Positions 17,253 to 26,875 of a stretch of DNA of 64,000 nucleotides are shown one piece after another. Location: contig CAVXNX010000010.1 of assembly GCA_963763215.1 (NCBI GenBank), positions 124,001-188,000 of the forward strand. Reading direction: 5' to 3'. The DNA is from DASQZK01 sp963763215. Its GTDB lineage: Bacteria > Bacteroidota > Bacteroidia > Bacteroidales > GCA-2748055. Position numbers and translations under genes: made by a program. The notes below the pieces were generated by a model. The model did no database searches. It was not told the DNA's origin and was given only the letters and a program-made list of their open reading frames with translations. Numbering within the stretch: position 1 is the stretch's first letter; every line of letters begins with the position of its first letter.

Positions 17253-17816
17253 ATGAAGAAAATTTTTACGCTGTCTGTCATCATGCTTCTCTCTGCTTCA
17301 CTCATGGTGAGCGCCCAGGAAAAGAAGAATGTCGTGAAAACAAGCCTGACATCCATTTTCCTTAAAACCGTAAATCTTGATTACGAACACGTGTTGAATG
17401 ATAATTCAAGTTTACAGCTTGGTTTTTATTTTACCGGTACCTCACTCGGCGGGGCATCTTTCAAAGGTTTTGCCATCACCCCCGAATACAGATTTTATCT
17501 TTCCTCATCGAAAGTGGCTCCCAATGGTCCCTATATCGCTCCCTGGGTCAGATATCAGAATTTTTCCGTGAAGAGCGGTAGTGTCGGGGAAATGGACTAT
17601 GCAAAAGCTACGCTCAGCGTCATGAGTGTTGGCCTGGCCATCGGCGTTCAGAGGACATTTAAGGACAAGATCACCCTTGGCGCTTACATCGGGCCGGGAT
17701 ATTACGCTCCGACTTACAAATATGAAGACAATAACCAAAGCATTGATTTCAGCCTGTTCAACTCCAAGGGAGGAGTATGGGGACGCTCGGGCATTGATAT
17801 CGGGTTTATGTTCTAG
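17253..17816 (+). CDS. DUF3575-like outer-membrane protein, paralog 3
   Basis: A 187-residue protein with a clear signal peptide ending SAQ, then EKKNVVKTS. It has alternating strand patterns (VNLDYEHVL, SSLQLGFYFTG, ITPEYRFYLSS, GPYIAPWVRYQ, ITLGAYIGPGYY) and ends IDIGFMF with a C-terminal Phe. It is longer than its two upstream paralogs because of an insertion around residues 108-128. Intact. The three genes look like a tandem duplication that has diverged. Outer-membrane location is inferred. Confidence 0.8.
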   Translation: MKKIFTLSVIMLLSASLMVSAQEKKNVVKTSLTSIFLKTVNLDYEHVLNDNSSLQLGFYFTGTSLGGASFKGFAITPEYRFYLSSSKVAPNGPYIAPWVRYQNFSVKSGSVGEMDYAKATLSVMSVGLAIGVQRTFKDKITLGAYIGPGYYAPTYKYEDNNQSIDFSLFNSKGGVWGRSGIDIGFMF

Positions 17817-17854
17817 ATCCGGATCGCAGACATTGTTTCTGCCTGTGCCGGAAT

Positions 17855-18454
17855 TCAGAATTCAAGTTCAAGCTGTTCATCGAACAGATTAAAAGACTTA
17901 CGGTGCCACCTCGTGGCGCCGTATTTTTTTATCGCCTCCCGGTGAGCGAGGGTGGCATAGCCTTTATTGGTTTCCCAGCAGTAATGGGGAAACTCATGGT
18001 GAAGGTTTTTCATGAAATCGTCGCGGTATGTTTTCGCGAGGATCGAGGCAGCCGCGATGGAAAGATACAGGCCGTCGCCGCCGATCACGCAGCTATGGGG
18101 GATACCGGGATAAGGGTTGAACCGGTTGCCGTCGATGATCAGGTGGGCCGGGATGTGCTTCAGTCCCTCGATGGCCCGGTGCATGGCCAGGAATGAAGCA
18201 TGCAGAATATTGATCTCATCGATTTCCTCCACGGTGGCCACCCCGACGGCCCAATCGACGGCATTCTTTTCAATCTCCTCCCTCAGTATGTATCTCAGGG
18301 GTTCGGGCACCTGTTTGGAATCATTCAGCCGGGGATTTTTATACTTCCCGGGAAGGATGACGGCGGCCGCATACACCGGGCCGGAGAGACAACCCCTCCC
18401 CGCCTCGTCGCATCCGGCTTCAACCAGGTCTTTCCTGAAACAACTTTTAAGCAT
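17855..18454 (-). CDS. rnhB: Ribonuclease HII
   Basis: RNase HII cleaves RNA in RNA-DNA hybrids and removes single ribonucleotides from DNA. The 199-residue sequence shows the catalytic carboxylates: Asp16-Glu17 in AGCDEAGRGCLSGPV, Asp108 in LIIDGNRF and Asp145 in AKTYRDD. SLAILAKTYRD-like SIAAASILAKTYRDD is typical. Its ATG overlaps the stop of the upstream glycosyltransferase (ATGCTTAA), implying translational coupling. Intact. Confidence 0.95.
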   Translation of the reverse strand: MLKSCFRKDLVEAGCDEAGRGCLSGPVYAAAVILPGKYKNPRLNDSKQVPEPLRYILREEIEKNAVDWAVGVATVEEIDEINILHASFLAMHRAIEGLKHIPAHLIIDGNRFNPYPGIPHSCVIGGDGLYLSIAAASILAKTYRDDFMKNLHHEFPHYCWETNKGYATLAHREAIKKYGATRWHRKSFNLFDEQLELEF

Positions 18455-19576
18455 CGTTCATCGTGTTTTCAATCAGGTTCCAAAACCGGGTGGCCGTTTG
18501 GTCCCAGCTGAACATTTCCGCCCGTTTCAATCCTTTCCGACCAGTTCCTTCCGTTTGGCGTCATCGGTCACCACAGTCATCATCTGCCGGGCAATTCCCT
18601 CATGATCGTCGGGTGCGCAGAGCAATGCAGCTCCCCCCGAAACTTCCGGCAGCGAAGTGGTCCCGGAGGCAATGACGGGGACCCCGCATTTCATCGCCTC
18701 AATGACCGGAATGCCAAAACCTTCGAAATACGGCACAAAAGTCAGCGCCTCCGCCGAAGCCAGGGTCCGGTGCAACGATGCGGGATTCATCCGCCCGGTG
18801 AAAATAACATCATCCCGGTGCTTCATGCCGGAAAGTGTCCGGTCGATATCGGAGGTCATGAATTTCTTCTCCCCGACGATCACCAGCCGGAAAGGCTTTT
18901 CGTGCAATTGCCGGAAGAGCTCAAAGGCTTTCAGAAGCCCGGGAATGTTTTTTCTCGGGTGAAGGGTACCGATGAAAACAAAATAAGGCATTCCACCGGT
19001 CAGTGTTTCCGGGTTTCCTTTTTCTCCGGTCCGTTCAGCGGCACGTAGACTTCGTTGATCCCGTTGTAAAGAACTTCAACCTTAGCCGGATCAATGCCAT
19101 AGCTGGCACAGATATCGGCTTTCGAATATTCCGACACCGTGCCGATTCGCTCCGGCCCTGGCGGCATACCGGGGGAAAAACCGGTTGTAGTAGTATCTTG
19201 TGCTCCATGGCAGATCGCCCGGACGATGCAAAAAATTGATGTCATGAATGACCGGCACCGAAGGCACGCGGCTATTCAAAGACAGGTAACCGTCGGGGGA
19301 GACGAAAAGCCCGGCCTTTTCCCTTTCCAGGATTCGCGGCAGGGTCCTTTCAAACCAGAGATACCAGAGGACCGGATGCCGTGCGGGGGGACCGGCAACC
19401 ACCGGCCTGACATTTTCTGAAAAAATAAACCCGGGATCGAATGGCTGGTCGAACAGGAAAATAAACTCATGCTCCGGATGCAAGCGGGTTATCCGTTTCA
19501 GCGTTTCATAGGTGAACCACCCGATCCCGTCGAGCCTGTCTTTCAAAAGCAAACGTGTATTGACCGCGATGCGCAT
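18447..19576 (-). CDS. Group 1 (GT4-type) glycosyltransferase, frameshifted
   Basis: A GT-B fold glycosyltransferase of the Glycos_transf_1 type, transferring a sugar from a nucleotide donor, probably in surface polysaccharide synthesis. The N-terminus MRIAVNTRLLLKDRLDGIGWF is family-typical. The C-terminal donor domain has FVFIGTLHPRKN, LVIVGEKKF, FVPYFEGFGIPVIEAMKCGVPVIAS and the E-x7-E pair. Breaks near 19150, 19000 and 18545 split it; the sum is about 376 residues, normal for the family. It overlaps rnhB by a few bases and faces a divergent flippase gene, supporting a glycan role. Confidence 0.85.
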
Positions 19577-19712
19577 TCCCCGGTTTTTATCGGTCTAAAG
19601 GTAGAAAAACAGGTTTTAAAAAACGAAAAGATAATGCTTTTGGCGGAAAAGAATGCGGATTTAACTTTGTTGACTATCTTCGTTCCGGAAAAAACCGGTC
19701 TATTCACCGGGC

Positions 19713-21186
19713 ATGGAGCGACCCGGCTGCCAAAATTTTAAACCGTTGAAAAGGAAATTTGTCACCAATCTGGCCCTCTTGCTTTTTCTGAACCTGATGG
19801 TGAAGCCATTCTGGATGTTCGGCATCGACAGGAAGGTGCAGAACGTCCTTGGTGCGGGTGAATACGGACTTTACTTTTCCCTCTTCAGCCTTTCGATACT
19901 GCTGAATATTCTGCTCGATGCGGGCATCATCAATTTCAACAACCGGTCGATCGCCCGGTAGCCCGAATTGCTGGGTGAGCATCTTTCGAAGATCATTCCC
20001 CTGAAGCTGACTCTGGCATTTGTTTATGCCATTGTGGTTTTCCTGGCAGGGTTCATCCTGGGCTATGATGCCCTACGGTTCAGGATGCTGCTGGTCCTGA
20101 TCTTCAACCAGTTCCTGCTTTCATTTATCCTTTACCTGAGATCCAATATCAGCGGTCTGCACTATTTCAGGACCGACAGCCTTCTTTCGGTGACCGACCG
20201 GGCCCTGATGATCATGATCTGCGGTGTTCTGCTCTGGGGGAATGTCACTGACGAGCCCTTCCGGCTCGAATGGTTCATTTTTGCGCAAACGGTTTCTTAC
20301 CTGGTCACCGCCGTTATTGCCCTGCCCGTTGTCCTGTCCCATTCGGGGAAAATACGCCTGCAGTTCCGGTGGACATATGGCTGGCAGATTCTCCGCCAGA
20401 GCTATCCGTTTGCCATCCTCATCCTCCTGATGTCATTCTTTAACCGGGTCGACACGGTGATGATGGCCCGAATGCTCCCCGACGGCGACATCCAGGCCGG
20501 CATTTATGCCCAGGGGTTCAGGATCCTCGATGCCGCTTCCATGTTCGCCTTTCTTTTTGCAGGTCTCCTCCTGCCCATCTTTTCAAGAATGATCAAACTG
20601 GAGCAGCACATCGGTGAAATGCTTAAACTTTCCTATTCCCTGGTGATCATTCCCGCTCTCACCCTGGCCTGGTCTCCCTTTTCTACGCCAGGGATATCAT
20701 CGGTCTGCTCTACCATGACCATGTAGTATTTTCATCTGAAGTCTACCGGATCCTGATCTTCGGCTTATCTTCATTTCCACTTCCTACATATTCGGAACAC
20801 TTCTCACCGCCAACGGAAGCCTGCGACAACTGAACATCCTGGCGGCGGTCACCGTGGCTCTGAACCTCGGGCTCAATCTCCTTCTGATTCCCCGCTATAA
20901 GGCACTGGGAGCAGCCATCGCCAGTGTGTCATCGCAGGGATTTTATGCCGTCGGGCAGATCATCCTGAGCACCGTCATCTTCCGGCTCCGCCCGAAATGG
21001 CGACTGATCATCCGCCTGTTCATTTTCGCTGCGGTCATGCTCGTGGCCGGATGGCAGATCAGCCTGCACCTCCAATCGTGGTGGCAGGGCTTCTTCATCC
21101 TGATCGTCCTGGCCATCGGCCTGACATGGCTGCTGGGCATTGTCACGCCCAAAGGTCTGTATTCCATCGTGAGATACGATGTCTGA
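19713..21186 (+). CDS. Polysaccharide flippase (Wzx/MurJ-like, MOP superfamily), interrupted
   Basis: This is a membrane protein with 12-14 predicted hydrophobic helices. The N-terminal phrase (LVKPFWMFGIDRKVQNVLGAGEYGLYFSLFSLSILLNILLDAGI) is typical of Bacteroidota lipid-linked oligosaccharide flippases. An in-frame TAG follows NRSIAR at about 19960, after which the same frame continues PELLGEHLSK; a CAG-to-TAG change would explain it. Near 20685-20775 one or two indels occur before the C-terminal part (LTANGSLRQLNILAAVTVALNLGLNLLLIPRYKALGAAIA) resumes. Total about 490 residues. Divergent from the glycosyltransferase. Confidence 0.8.
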
Positions 21187-21288
21187 AAAGAGTCCCCGAA
21201 AACCCGCCTTGTTAGTATTTTGTTAATTCTTTACCCCGTTTCACCAACACTCACTCCCCTGAAATGCCTATTTTTAGACACACATCAA

Positions 21289-21528
21289 ATGGGTCAGATC
21301 GTGAAAGAAAGGAAATCCAGAGAAAAGGATCTGCTGAGAAAAAACCGGCATTCCATCCTCTTTAATAACCGGGAAATGAAGGCCATAGAGGCCTATTGCA
21401 GGAAATACAAAGTTAACAACAAATCGAAATTCATGCGGGAAACCATCATCTCGGAGATCCTGAAAAAATTTGATCAGGATTATCCCACCTTGTTCGAAAT
21501 TGAAAAACCGAACCTGTTTTCCAGTTGA
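21289..21528 (+). CDS. Small ribbon-helix-helix-like protein upstream of siaC
   Basis: A 79-residue basic protein from the ATG at 21289 (MGQIVKERKS). After a charged N-terminus comes a strand-like segment (SILFNNREM) and two helices (KAIEAYCRKYKVNNKSKFMRETIISEILKKF), a layout resembling MetJ/Arc-type DNA-binding proteins. I cannot name a family. It is 68 bp upstream of the siaC-like gene, same strand, so it may regulate it or be co-transcribed. The possible longer start at 21220 has no support. No toxin gene is adjacent, so an antitoxin role is not indicated. Confidence 0.65.
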   Translation: MGQIVKERKSREKDLLRKNRHSILFNNREMKAIEAYCRKYKVNNKSKFMRETIISEILKKFDQDYPTLFEIEKPNLFSS

Positions 21529-21596
21529 AATCCTTTCCCCTTATTTCTCATTATATCCCAATTTTTTTATCTTTACCCCTGAAATAAACATTGATC

Positions 21597-21959
21597 ATGC
21601 ATATTGAAGGGACAAAAAGCACCCCAAGTATTACGGTCGAAAAAGGGGTATTTGAGATCAAGGGACGATCCATACCGGAAGATGCTTTTGAATTCTTTTC
21701 ACCCCTGCTGCATGAAGTCCAGTCCTATATGGAAAATCCATCCGACAAGACGGAATTGCGTTTCCATCTCGAATACATCAACAGCGGTTCCAAAAAATAC
21801 ATCACCAATTTCCTGGCCCGGTTCAACGACTTCTACCTTGAAGGAAACGATGTGGTGATCTACTGGCATTTCGATTATGACGATGAATCGATGCAGGAGC
21901 TCGGTAACGATCTCCGGTCGATGATCCAGATCCCCTTTCACGTTATTGAAGTCCGGTGA
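21597..21959 (+). CDS. SiaC-family regulatory phosphoprotein (DUF1987)
   Basis: A 120-residue protein of the SiaC/DUF1987 family. In Pseudomonas SiaC is phosphorylated by SiaB, dephosphorylated by the PP2C phosphatase SiaA, and activates a diguanylate cyclase. Seen here are the IEGTKSTPSI opening, GRSIPEDAFEFF, and LEYINSGSKKY at 58-68; the Ser63/Ser65 region corresponds to the phosphorylation segment. I choose the ATG at 21597. No SiaA, SiaB or GGDEF gene is nearby. The histidine kinase gene is convergent with a 16-bp gap. The partner proteins are therefore unknown. Confidence 0.82.
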   Translation: MHIEGTKSTPSITVEKGVFEIKGRSIPEDAFEFFSPLLHEVQSYMENPSDKTELRFHLEYINSGSKKYITNFLARFNDFYLEGNDVVIYWHFDYDDESMQELGNDLRSMIQIPFHVIEVR

Positions 21960-21975
21960 TCCGGACCTCCATCCT

Positions 21976-24030
21976 TCAGTCCTGAACATCCACACGCACG
22001 GGAACGACAACGAGGATGCGTGTTCCTTTTCCCATCCTGCTCGAAATCTGCATCCTTCCCCCGTGCAATTTTACCAGCTCCATGCAAAGTCTCAGCCCCA
22101 GTCCTGTCCCCTTCTCATTCGCCGTTCCGTAGGTGGAGAGCATGGTTTCATCGGAATGCAGGAGTTCAACCTGTTCGGGTGACATTCCGACACCCTTATC
22201 GGAGACGGTGATCCTGACCTCTTCAGGACCGGGTTCCACCGTTACAGTGACTTCATGACCGCGGTGGCTGAATTTGATGGCGTTCGAGATGAGATTCCTC
22301 AGAATGATCAGTATGATCTCCCGGTCACCGGTCAGTCGGGTTTGCTGGTTCGAAACCAGGACAAGATCGACACCTTTCTGCCGGGCCGTTTCACGCGAGA
22401 GCGTAAAAATATCCTTGATAACGGATTCCAGGATGATGTCCTGGGGATGGATACGCAGCTGTTTATCCTGGCTTCTCCCCCAGTAAAGGAGGTTTTCAAC
22501 CAGAATCTGGGTCGAGCGGGCGATGGCTGAGGTGGATTCAAGAATGTCTTTTTTACTGGCTTCGGGAAGATCTTTCGATGCCATATCCAGGTAGAGATTG
22601 ATGCTCGAGAGAGGACCCCGAAGATCATGGGCGATGATGGAAAAAATCCTGTTCTTGAAGTCGATCTCCTTTTGCAGCTCGTCGTTTTGGCGGGAAATCC
22701 GTTTGCTCTGCTTTTTTATTTCAGCATTCCGGACGTCAAGTTCACGGGTCCGATCCTCAACCCGGTTTTCAAGATTGGCGTTGATGTCTTCGATTTTGAC
22801 GAGCAGATGTTCCTTCTCCATGAAAATTTCAACCCAGTGCCGGATGATCATGCCGGCCTGAACAAAGACGAGGAACAGCACGGACAGGTGGAGGATATAA
22901 TCGGTACTGAAGGCGGACCAGGAATTGGACAGGAAAATATCATTCACCACGGCGGCCAGGAAAAGCAAAAGCGCCAGGGAATAAAAAACGTTCACCCTTT
23001 CCGCCCTGATACTGATCAGGCTGACCGTCAGGTACCAGAAGAGAAGGAAGATGGCCAAAGGTTCGAAATAGAATGTCGACCAGCTGAATATCCGGACCGG
23101 CGCCAGCAGAATGACCACCGTAATAGCGGCAGAGATGTATGAATTGATCACATTGAAGATCCGGGTTGTCCGGGTAGGGAATAGCTTATGCAGGTACCAT
23201 GATCCGAAACAGAATGTCATGAAGGTGCCCAGGTATTCAAGCCGCACCACCCATCTCCACGAAAGATGGAAAATGTTCTCAAAGGGGTATTCACCTGTAA
23301 ACGAGAGCCGGATAAAGATCCCTGCCAGGGTGAGGGCAAAAAGCAGCATGAGTTTTCCCCGGGGAAAGATCAGGTAGAAGAAAAGGAAAAACAGGAAAAA
23401 AGCAAGAAGGATGCCGAGGGAGAAATCGCTAAACAGGATCTTCAGGTGCCGCTGTTGCCGGATCGGGGAGGCTCCTCCAAAAAACATCTCTTTCCAGAAA
23501 CCCCCGCGGCGGTGCCGGAAATTTGAAACATGAAGCACCAGGTTCAACGTGTCGGTATGTGGCCTGAAACGGAAGGTAAAAGGAGTATAGGCGGCACTGC
23601 TTGCACCGGCAGATGTGCCTGTTCGTCCACTTCCCCCGGCAAAGGCCCCGTTGAGATAAAATCCGACCGACGAATCAAAAACAGGAAGGATAAATCCGAG
23701 AGAATCCCGGCAGCCCGGCGGAAGGAGGATGCGCAGGAAATAGGTGCCGTAACCGGTCCCTGGCAAATGCTTTCCCTCCCGGTCGCGGTAACCGGTCCAG
23801 TATGAAGGCACGATTCCCGGCTGTCCGCCATCGGGCACGTTTGTACCGGTAAACCTTCCGGCGGGGACAAGGGTATCCCAGTAAAACATCCAGTCGCCGC
23901 GAAGTGACAAAATCCGGTCCTTCAGGCAGCTTTCTCCTCTCAGATCGAGAATTCCCGGAGCAGGAGATGCCGCGGATGTACGCCACAAGGGCGTGAATAG
24001 CAACAAGATAATAATTGCAAATTTCACCAT
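21976..24030 (-). CDS. 7TMR-DISM sensor histidine kinase
   Basis: A 684-residue membrane kinase. A signal peptide is followed by an extracytoplasmic beta-rich domain (about 25-185, GDWMFYWD, YGTYFLRILLP, LVLHVSNF) of the DISM extracellular type, seven hydrophobic helices (about 200-395), a coiled coil (about 405-450), a HisKA domain with SIIAHDLRGPLSSI (phospho-His near residue 465), and a HATPase domain (NLISNAIKFSHRG, SDKGVGMS, GTGLGLRLCMELV). There is no receiver domain and no response regulator nearby, so it is an orphan kinase. The ligand may be a carbohydrate, by analogy with the sensor fold. Frame intact. Confidence 0.9.
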   Translation of the reverse strand: MVKFAIIILLLFTPLWRTSAASPAPGILDLRGESCLKDRILSLRGDWMFYWDTLVPAGRFTGTNVPDGGQPGIVPSYWTGYRDREGKHLPGTGYGTYFLRILLPPGCRDSLGFILPVFDSSVGFYLNGAFAGGSGRTGTSAGASSAAYTPFTFRFRPHTDTLNLVLHVSNFRHRRGGFWKEMFFGGASPIRQQRHLKILFSDFSLGILLAFFLFFLFFYLIFPRGKLMLLFALTLAGIFIRLSFTGEYPFENIFHLSWRWVVRLEYLGTFMTFCFGSWYLHKLFPTRTTRIFNVINSYISAAITVVILLAPVRIFSWSTFYFEPLAIFLLFWYLTVSLISIRAERVNVFYSLALLLFLAAVVNDIFLSNSWSAFSTDYILHLSVLFLVFVQAGMIIRHWVEIFMEKEHLLVKIEDINANLENRVEDRTRELDVRNAEIKKQSKRISRQNDELQKEIDFKNRIFSIIAHDLRGPLSSINLYLDMASKDLPEASKKDILESTSAIARSTQILVENLLYWGRSQDKQLRIHPQDIILESVIKDIFTLSRETARQKGVDLVLVSNQQTRLTGDREIILIILRNLISNAIKFSHRGHEVTVTVEPGPEEVRITVSDKGVGMSPEQVELLHSDETMLSTYGTANEKGTGLGLRLCMELVKLHGGRMQISSRMGKGTRILVVVPVRVDVQD

Positions 24031-24141
24031 CCTTTAACCTGTGAGGATTTCATTTCAGATGGTGTAAAGCTAATAAATGATTGATGCCCCGGTGTTAAAA
24101 AATAAAATCGCCTGGCCCGAGGTGTTGGAAGTGGCTTTACA

Positions 24142-24921
24142 TCAGCGATTAATGGACTTGTATTTTTTCAGAACAGGCGTGGTGAGTGCCGTGTAATCTT
24201 CGTTGAAATGATGCCCTCCGTCTACAGCGATGAAATCGATGGTTGATGGAGAGAGGTCGCCCACGAGGGTTTCCTTTTCCTTGTTCCCGTAGATGATGAT
24301 CTTATCGGGACCCGCGATCTTTTTAATTTCCGGAACCACACGGTAAGGACTGTTTTCATCATCCTTAAACCAGCCGGTCAGCTGAAACTCGAACGTAGCG
24401 TGATGGCTGGGAGACATCATGACAATGAGCGGGATCATCTTTTTGACATCGGCCGGGAAATCATTGAAGACGAATGGCAGAACATCCGCCCCGAAAGAGT
24501 ATCCCAGGAGAATGACGTTTTTCTTGTTCCATTTGGAGGCATAATAACGGATCACCTTTGAAAAATCGTCCGAGGCTGCCTTGGGATCGGATTTATGCCA
24601 AAAATATTTCAGCGCATCGATCCCGGCAACATCGACCCCAATGCGGGAATAGGTCATGGCAAGTCCATCGATAAAACTGTTCCACCCCCCGTCGCCGGAA
24701 ATGATGACCAGCAATGGCTGATCTTTCTGATCATGAGCCGACCTGAACGCATGAACCGGCAAATCGGTAATGTTGAGCGTGTCGAAGGCCGTTCCCGTCA
24801 GGTCCATTTTTGTGACCGTCAGCGCCGGTTCGTTTAACCCGGTTTCCCCCCTTGCGGGAAGCGTCATGAGGCCGGCCAGTAAAATAATCCCAAAGTATAC
24901 AACTTTTCTCATCCTTTGCAT
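24142..24921 (-). CDS. VirJ/AcvB-like periplasmic alpha/beta hydrolase
   Basis: A 259-residue protein with a signal peptide (cleavage near residue 25). It contains ISGDGGWNSFIDGLA, VAGIDALKYFW, a nucleophile elbow GYSFGADVLPF (Ser near 147) and a late histidine VDGGHHF (near 238), matching the VirJ domain (PF06057). In Agrobacterium, AcvB/VirJ proteins act in the periplasm and AcvB hydrolyses lysyl-phosphatidylglycerol. A similar lipid role here is inference. It stands alone, flanked by the kinase and a permease on the same strand. Intact. Confidence 0.85.
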   Translation of the reverse strand: MQRMRKVVYFGIILLAGLMTLPARGETGLNEPALTVTKMDLTGTAFDTLNITDLPVHAFRSAHDQKDQPLLVIISGDGGWNSFIDGLAMTYSRIGVDVAGIDALKYFWHKSDPKAASDDFSKVIRYYASKWNKKNVILLGYSFGADVLPFVFNDFPADVKKMIPLIVMMSPSHHATFEFQLTGWFKDDENSPYRVVPEIKKIAGPDKIIIYGNKEKETLVGDLSPSTIDFIAVDGGHHFNEDYTALTTPVLKKYKSINR

Positions 24922-24985
24922 TTCATATAAAACGCCTGGCAGGACCAGAATGGTTTGCTCTTAACATTTTTTAATAAAATCCGCG

Positions 24986-26731
24986 TTATCCCAACTGTTC
25001 AGAAGGTGAGCCGGCGGAAGCACTCAGTTTGCTGTGTTTTCTTCCGAATGAAAAATAGATAATGAGGCCAATGAGCAACCAGATGATAAAGCGCAGCCAG
25101 TTTGAAAGACCCATTTCCGTCATCAGGAAAAGACAGCTCAGGAGGCCGAGGACCGGAATCAGGGAAAGGTTTCGCCGGAAACTCAGGATACCGATATAGA
25201 GGCTGAACAAAATAAAGACAATAATGGGGGTTTCCTCCCAGCTTATCACCGATGCGCCCCGGCCTGTGAAAAAGGCGTTCCAGTAAGGCGGGTTGTAGAA
25301 ATAACTCCCTGCCGCTGCGAGGATGAGCATCGGAAGAACAATATATTTCCCATTGACATACGGCACTTTGAACCCGCGTGCCGGTGGTTCCTCAGGGTCT
25401 TCCTTGTCGTGAATCATCAGGATACCGGCACAGACGATAATGAAGGCGAAAAGGGTCCCGATGCTGGTCAGGTCGGTGACAAAGGTCAGATTCAGCATCA
25501 TGGCCGGGATACCGACAACCAGGCCCGTGATCACCGTGGCGAAGGAAGGGGTCTTGAAACGGGGATGGATGCGGGAAAAGATCTTCGGCAAAAGTCCGTC
25601 ACGGCTCATACTCATCCAGATGCGGGGCTGACCGAGCTGGAAGATCAGCAGAACGCTGGCCATCGCCACCAGGGCGGTGAAAGCGACAACGCCGCTGATC
25701 CAGTTAAGTCCGACCTTTCGAAAGGCAAAAGACAGGGGATCGCCGACCTGGAGCTGGTTATATTTCACCATCCCGGTAAGAACCAGGGCCACCAGCACAT
25801 AAAGAATGGTGGAAATCAGCAGGGCCAGGAAGATCGCCCGGGGAAGGTCGCGGGAAGGGTTCCGGCACTCCTCGGCAGTGGTGGATATGGCGTCAAAGCC
25901 GATATAAGCGAAGAAAACAGCCGACACGCCTTTCAGAACACCGGTTATACCATGAGGGGCGAAGGGATGCCAGTTTTCCGGTTTGACGTAGAACGATCCG
26001 ATCATGATGAAGGTGAAAATGATCAGCAGTTTGATGCCCACCATGATGTTATTGGCCATCTTGGACTCTTTGATCCCGATGTAGACGATGGCCGTGATCA
26101 CCACCACGATGAGCATGGCGGGGATATCGGCGATGAGGTGGATATGGCCGATGGTCGGCGCCAGTTCCCAGGCCCGGTAGCCCTCGCGCGTGAACAGAGG
26201 AAGTGAATCGAGCGTATGGCCCGAAGCCAGGGCAGACAGGGCTTCCTTATGGGCCTTGAAAGCGGTGAAATAGTCGACCGTCAGGAATTCCGGGATCCTA
26301 AAACCGAAGCCGTGAAAAAACTCTGTGAGGTAATCGGACCAGGAAATAGCTACGGCAATATTCCCGATGGCATATTCCAGAAGGAGATCCCATCCGATGA
26401 TCCAGGCGATCAGTTCCCCGAAAGAGAAATAGGCATAGGTGTAGGCGCTTCCGGAAACGGGCACCCTGGAAGCAAACTCCGCATAACACAATGCCGAAAA
26501 ACCGCAGGCAATGGCCGTAAAGACAAACAGAACCGAAATGGCCGGACCTCCGGTGGATGCGGCGGTGCCAATCGTCGAAAAAATGCCGGCGCCAATGATC
26601 GCGGCAATGCCGAATGCTGTCAGATCCCGGACGGTCAGATTTCGCTTCAGAGAGAAATTTAAACCCGTCTCAAGTTCAGGAATAATGTCCTTTTCCGATT
26701 TTTTTCTGAATAAACTTTCTTTCAACATCAA
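24986..26731 (-). CDS. Amino acid permease (APC family, CAT-like)
   Basis: A 581-residue transporter of the amino acid-polyamine-organocation family. The helix-1 motif GIAAIIGAGIFSTIGTAAS (substrate-binding break), the helix 2-3 CYAEFASRVPVSGSAYTYAY and FFAYIGFDAISTTAEECRNPSRDLPRAI are all typical of cationic amino acid transporters (YfnA/CAT-type). About 14 hydrophobic segments are present and the C-terminus is cytosolic and polar. Likely imports amino acids by cation symport; the specificity cannot be read. Intact; ATGs at 26731 and 26728 are equivalent. Confidence 0.92.
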   Translation of the reverse strand: MMLKESLFRKKSEKDIIPELETGLNFSLKRNLTVRDLTAFGIAAIIGAGIFSTIGTAASTGGPAISVLFVFTAIACGFSALCYAEFASRVPVSGSAYTYAYFSFGELIAWIIGWDLLLEYAIGNIAVAISWSDYLTEFFHGFGFRIPEFLTVDYFTAFKAHKEALSALASGHTLDSLPLFTREGYRAWELAPTIGHIHLIADIPAMLIVVVITAIVYIGIKESKMANNIMVGIKLLIIFTFIMIGSFYVKPENWHPFAPHGITGVLKGVSAVFFAYIGFDAISTTAEECRNPSRDLPRAIFLALLISTILYVLVALVLTGMVKYNQLQVGDPLSFAFRKVGLNWISGVVAFTALVAMASVLLIFQLGQPRIWMSMSRDGLLPKIFSRIHPRFKTPSFATVITGLVVGIPAMMLNLTFVTDLTSIGTLFAFIIVCAGILMIHDKEDPEEPPARGFKVPYVNGKYIVLPMLILAAAGSYFYNPPYWNAFFTGRGASVISWEETPIIVFILFSLYIGILSFRRNLSLIPVLGLLSCLFLMTEMGLSNWLRFIIWLLIGLIIYFSFGRKHSKLSASAGSPSEQLG

Positions 26732-26875
26732 AGATTCATAAGTGACCTGATCTGCACCTTTCCGGAATGGCGGGCTTAAAATACAACATATCTCTCCAGG
26801 AATAAAAATTTTTTTCAGGAAACAATGCAGCAGCGGATAAAGTTTTCCCTCTTGCTGTCAATGCGTGTCTGAAAC

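Noticed and set aside
21289..21528. Antitoxin of a toxin-antitoxin pair
   Set aside because: The following gene is SiaC-like rather than a toxin, and no small toxin ORF is adjacent.
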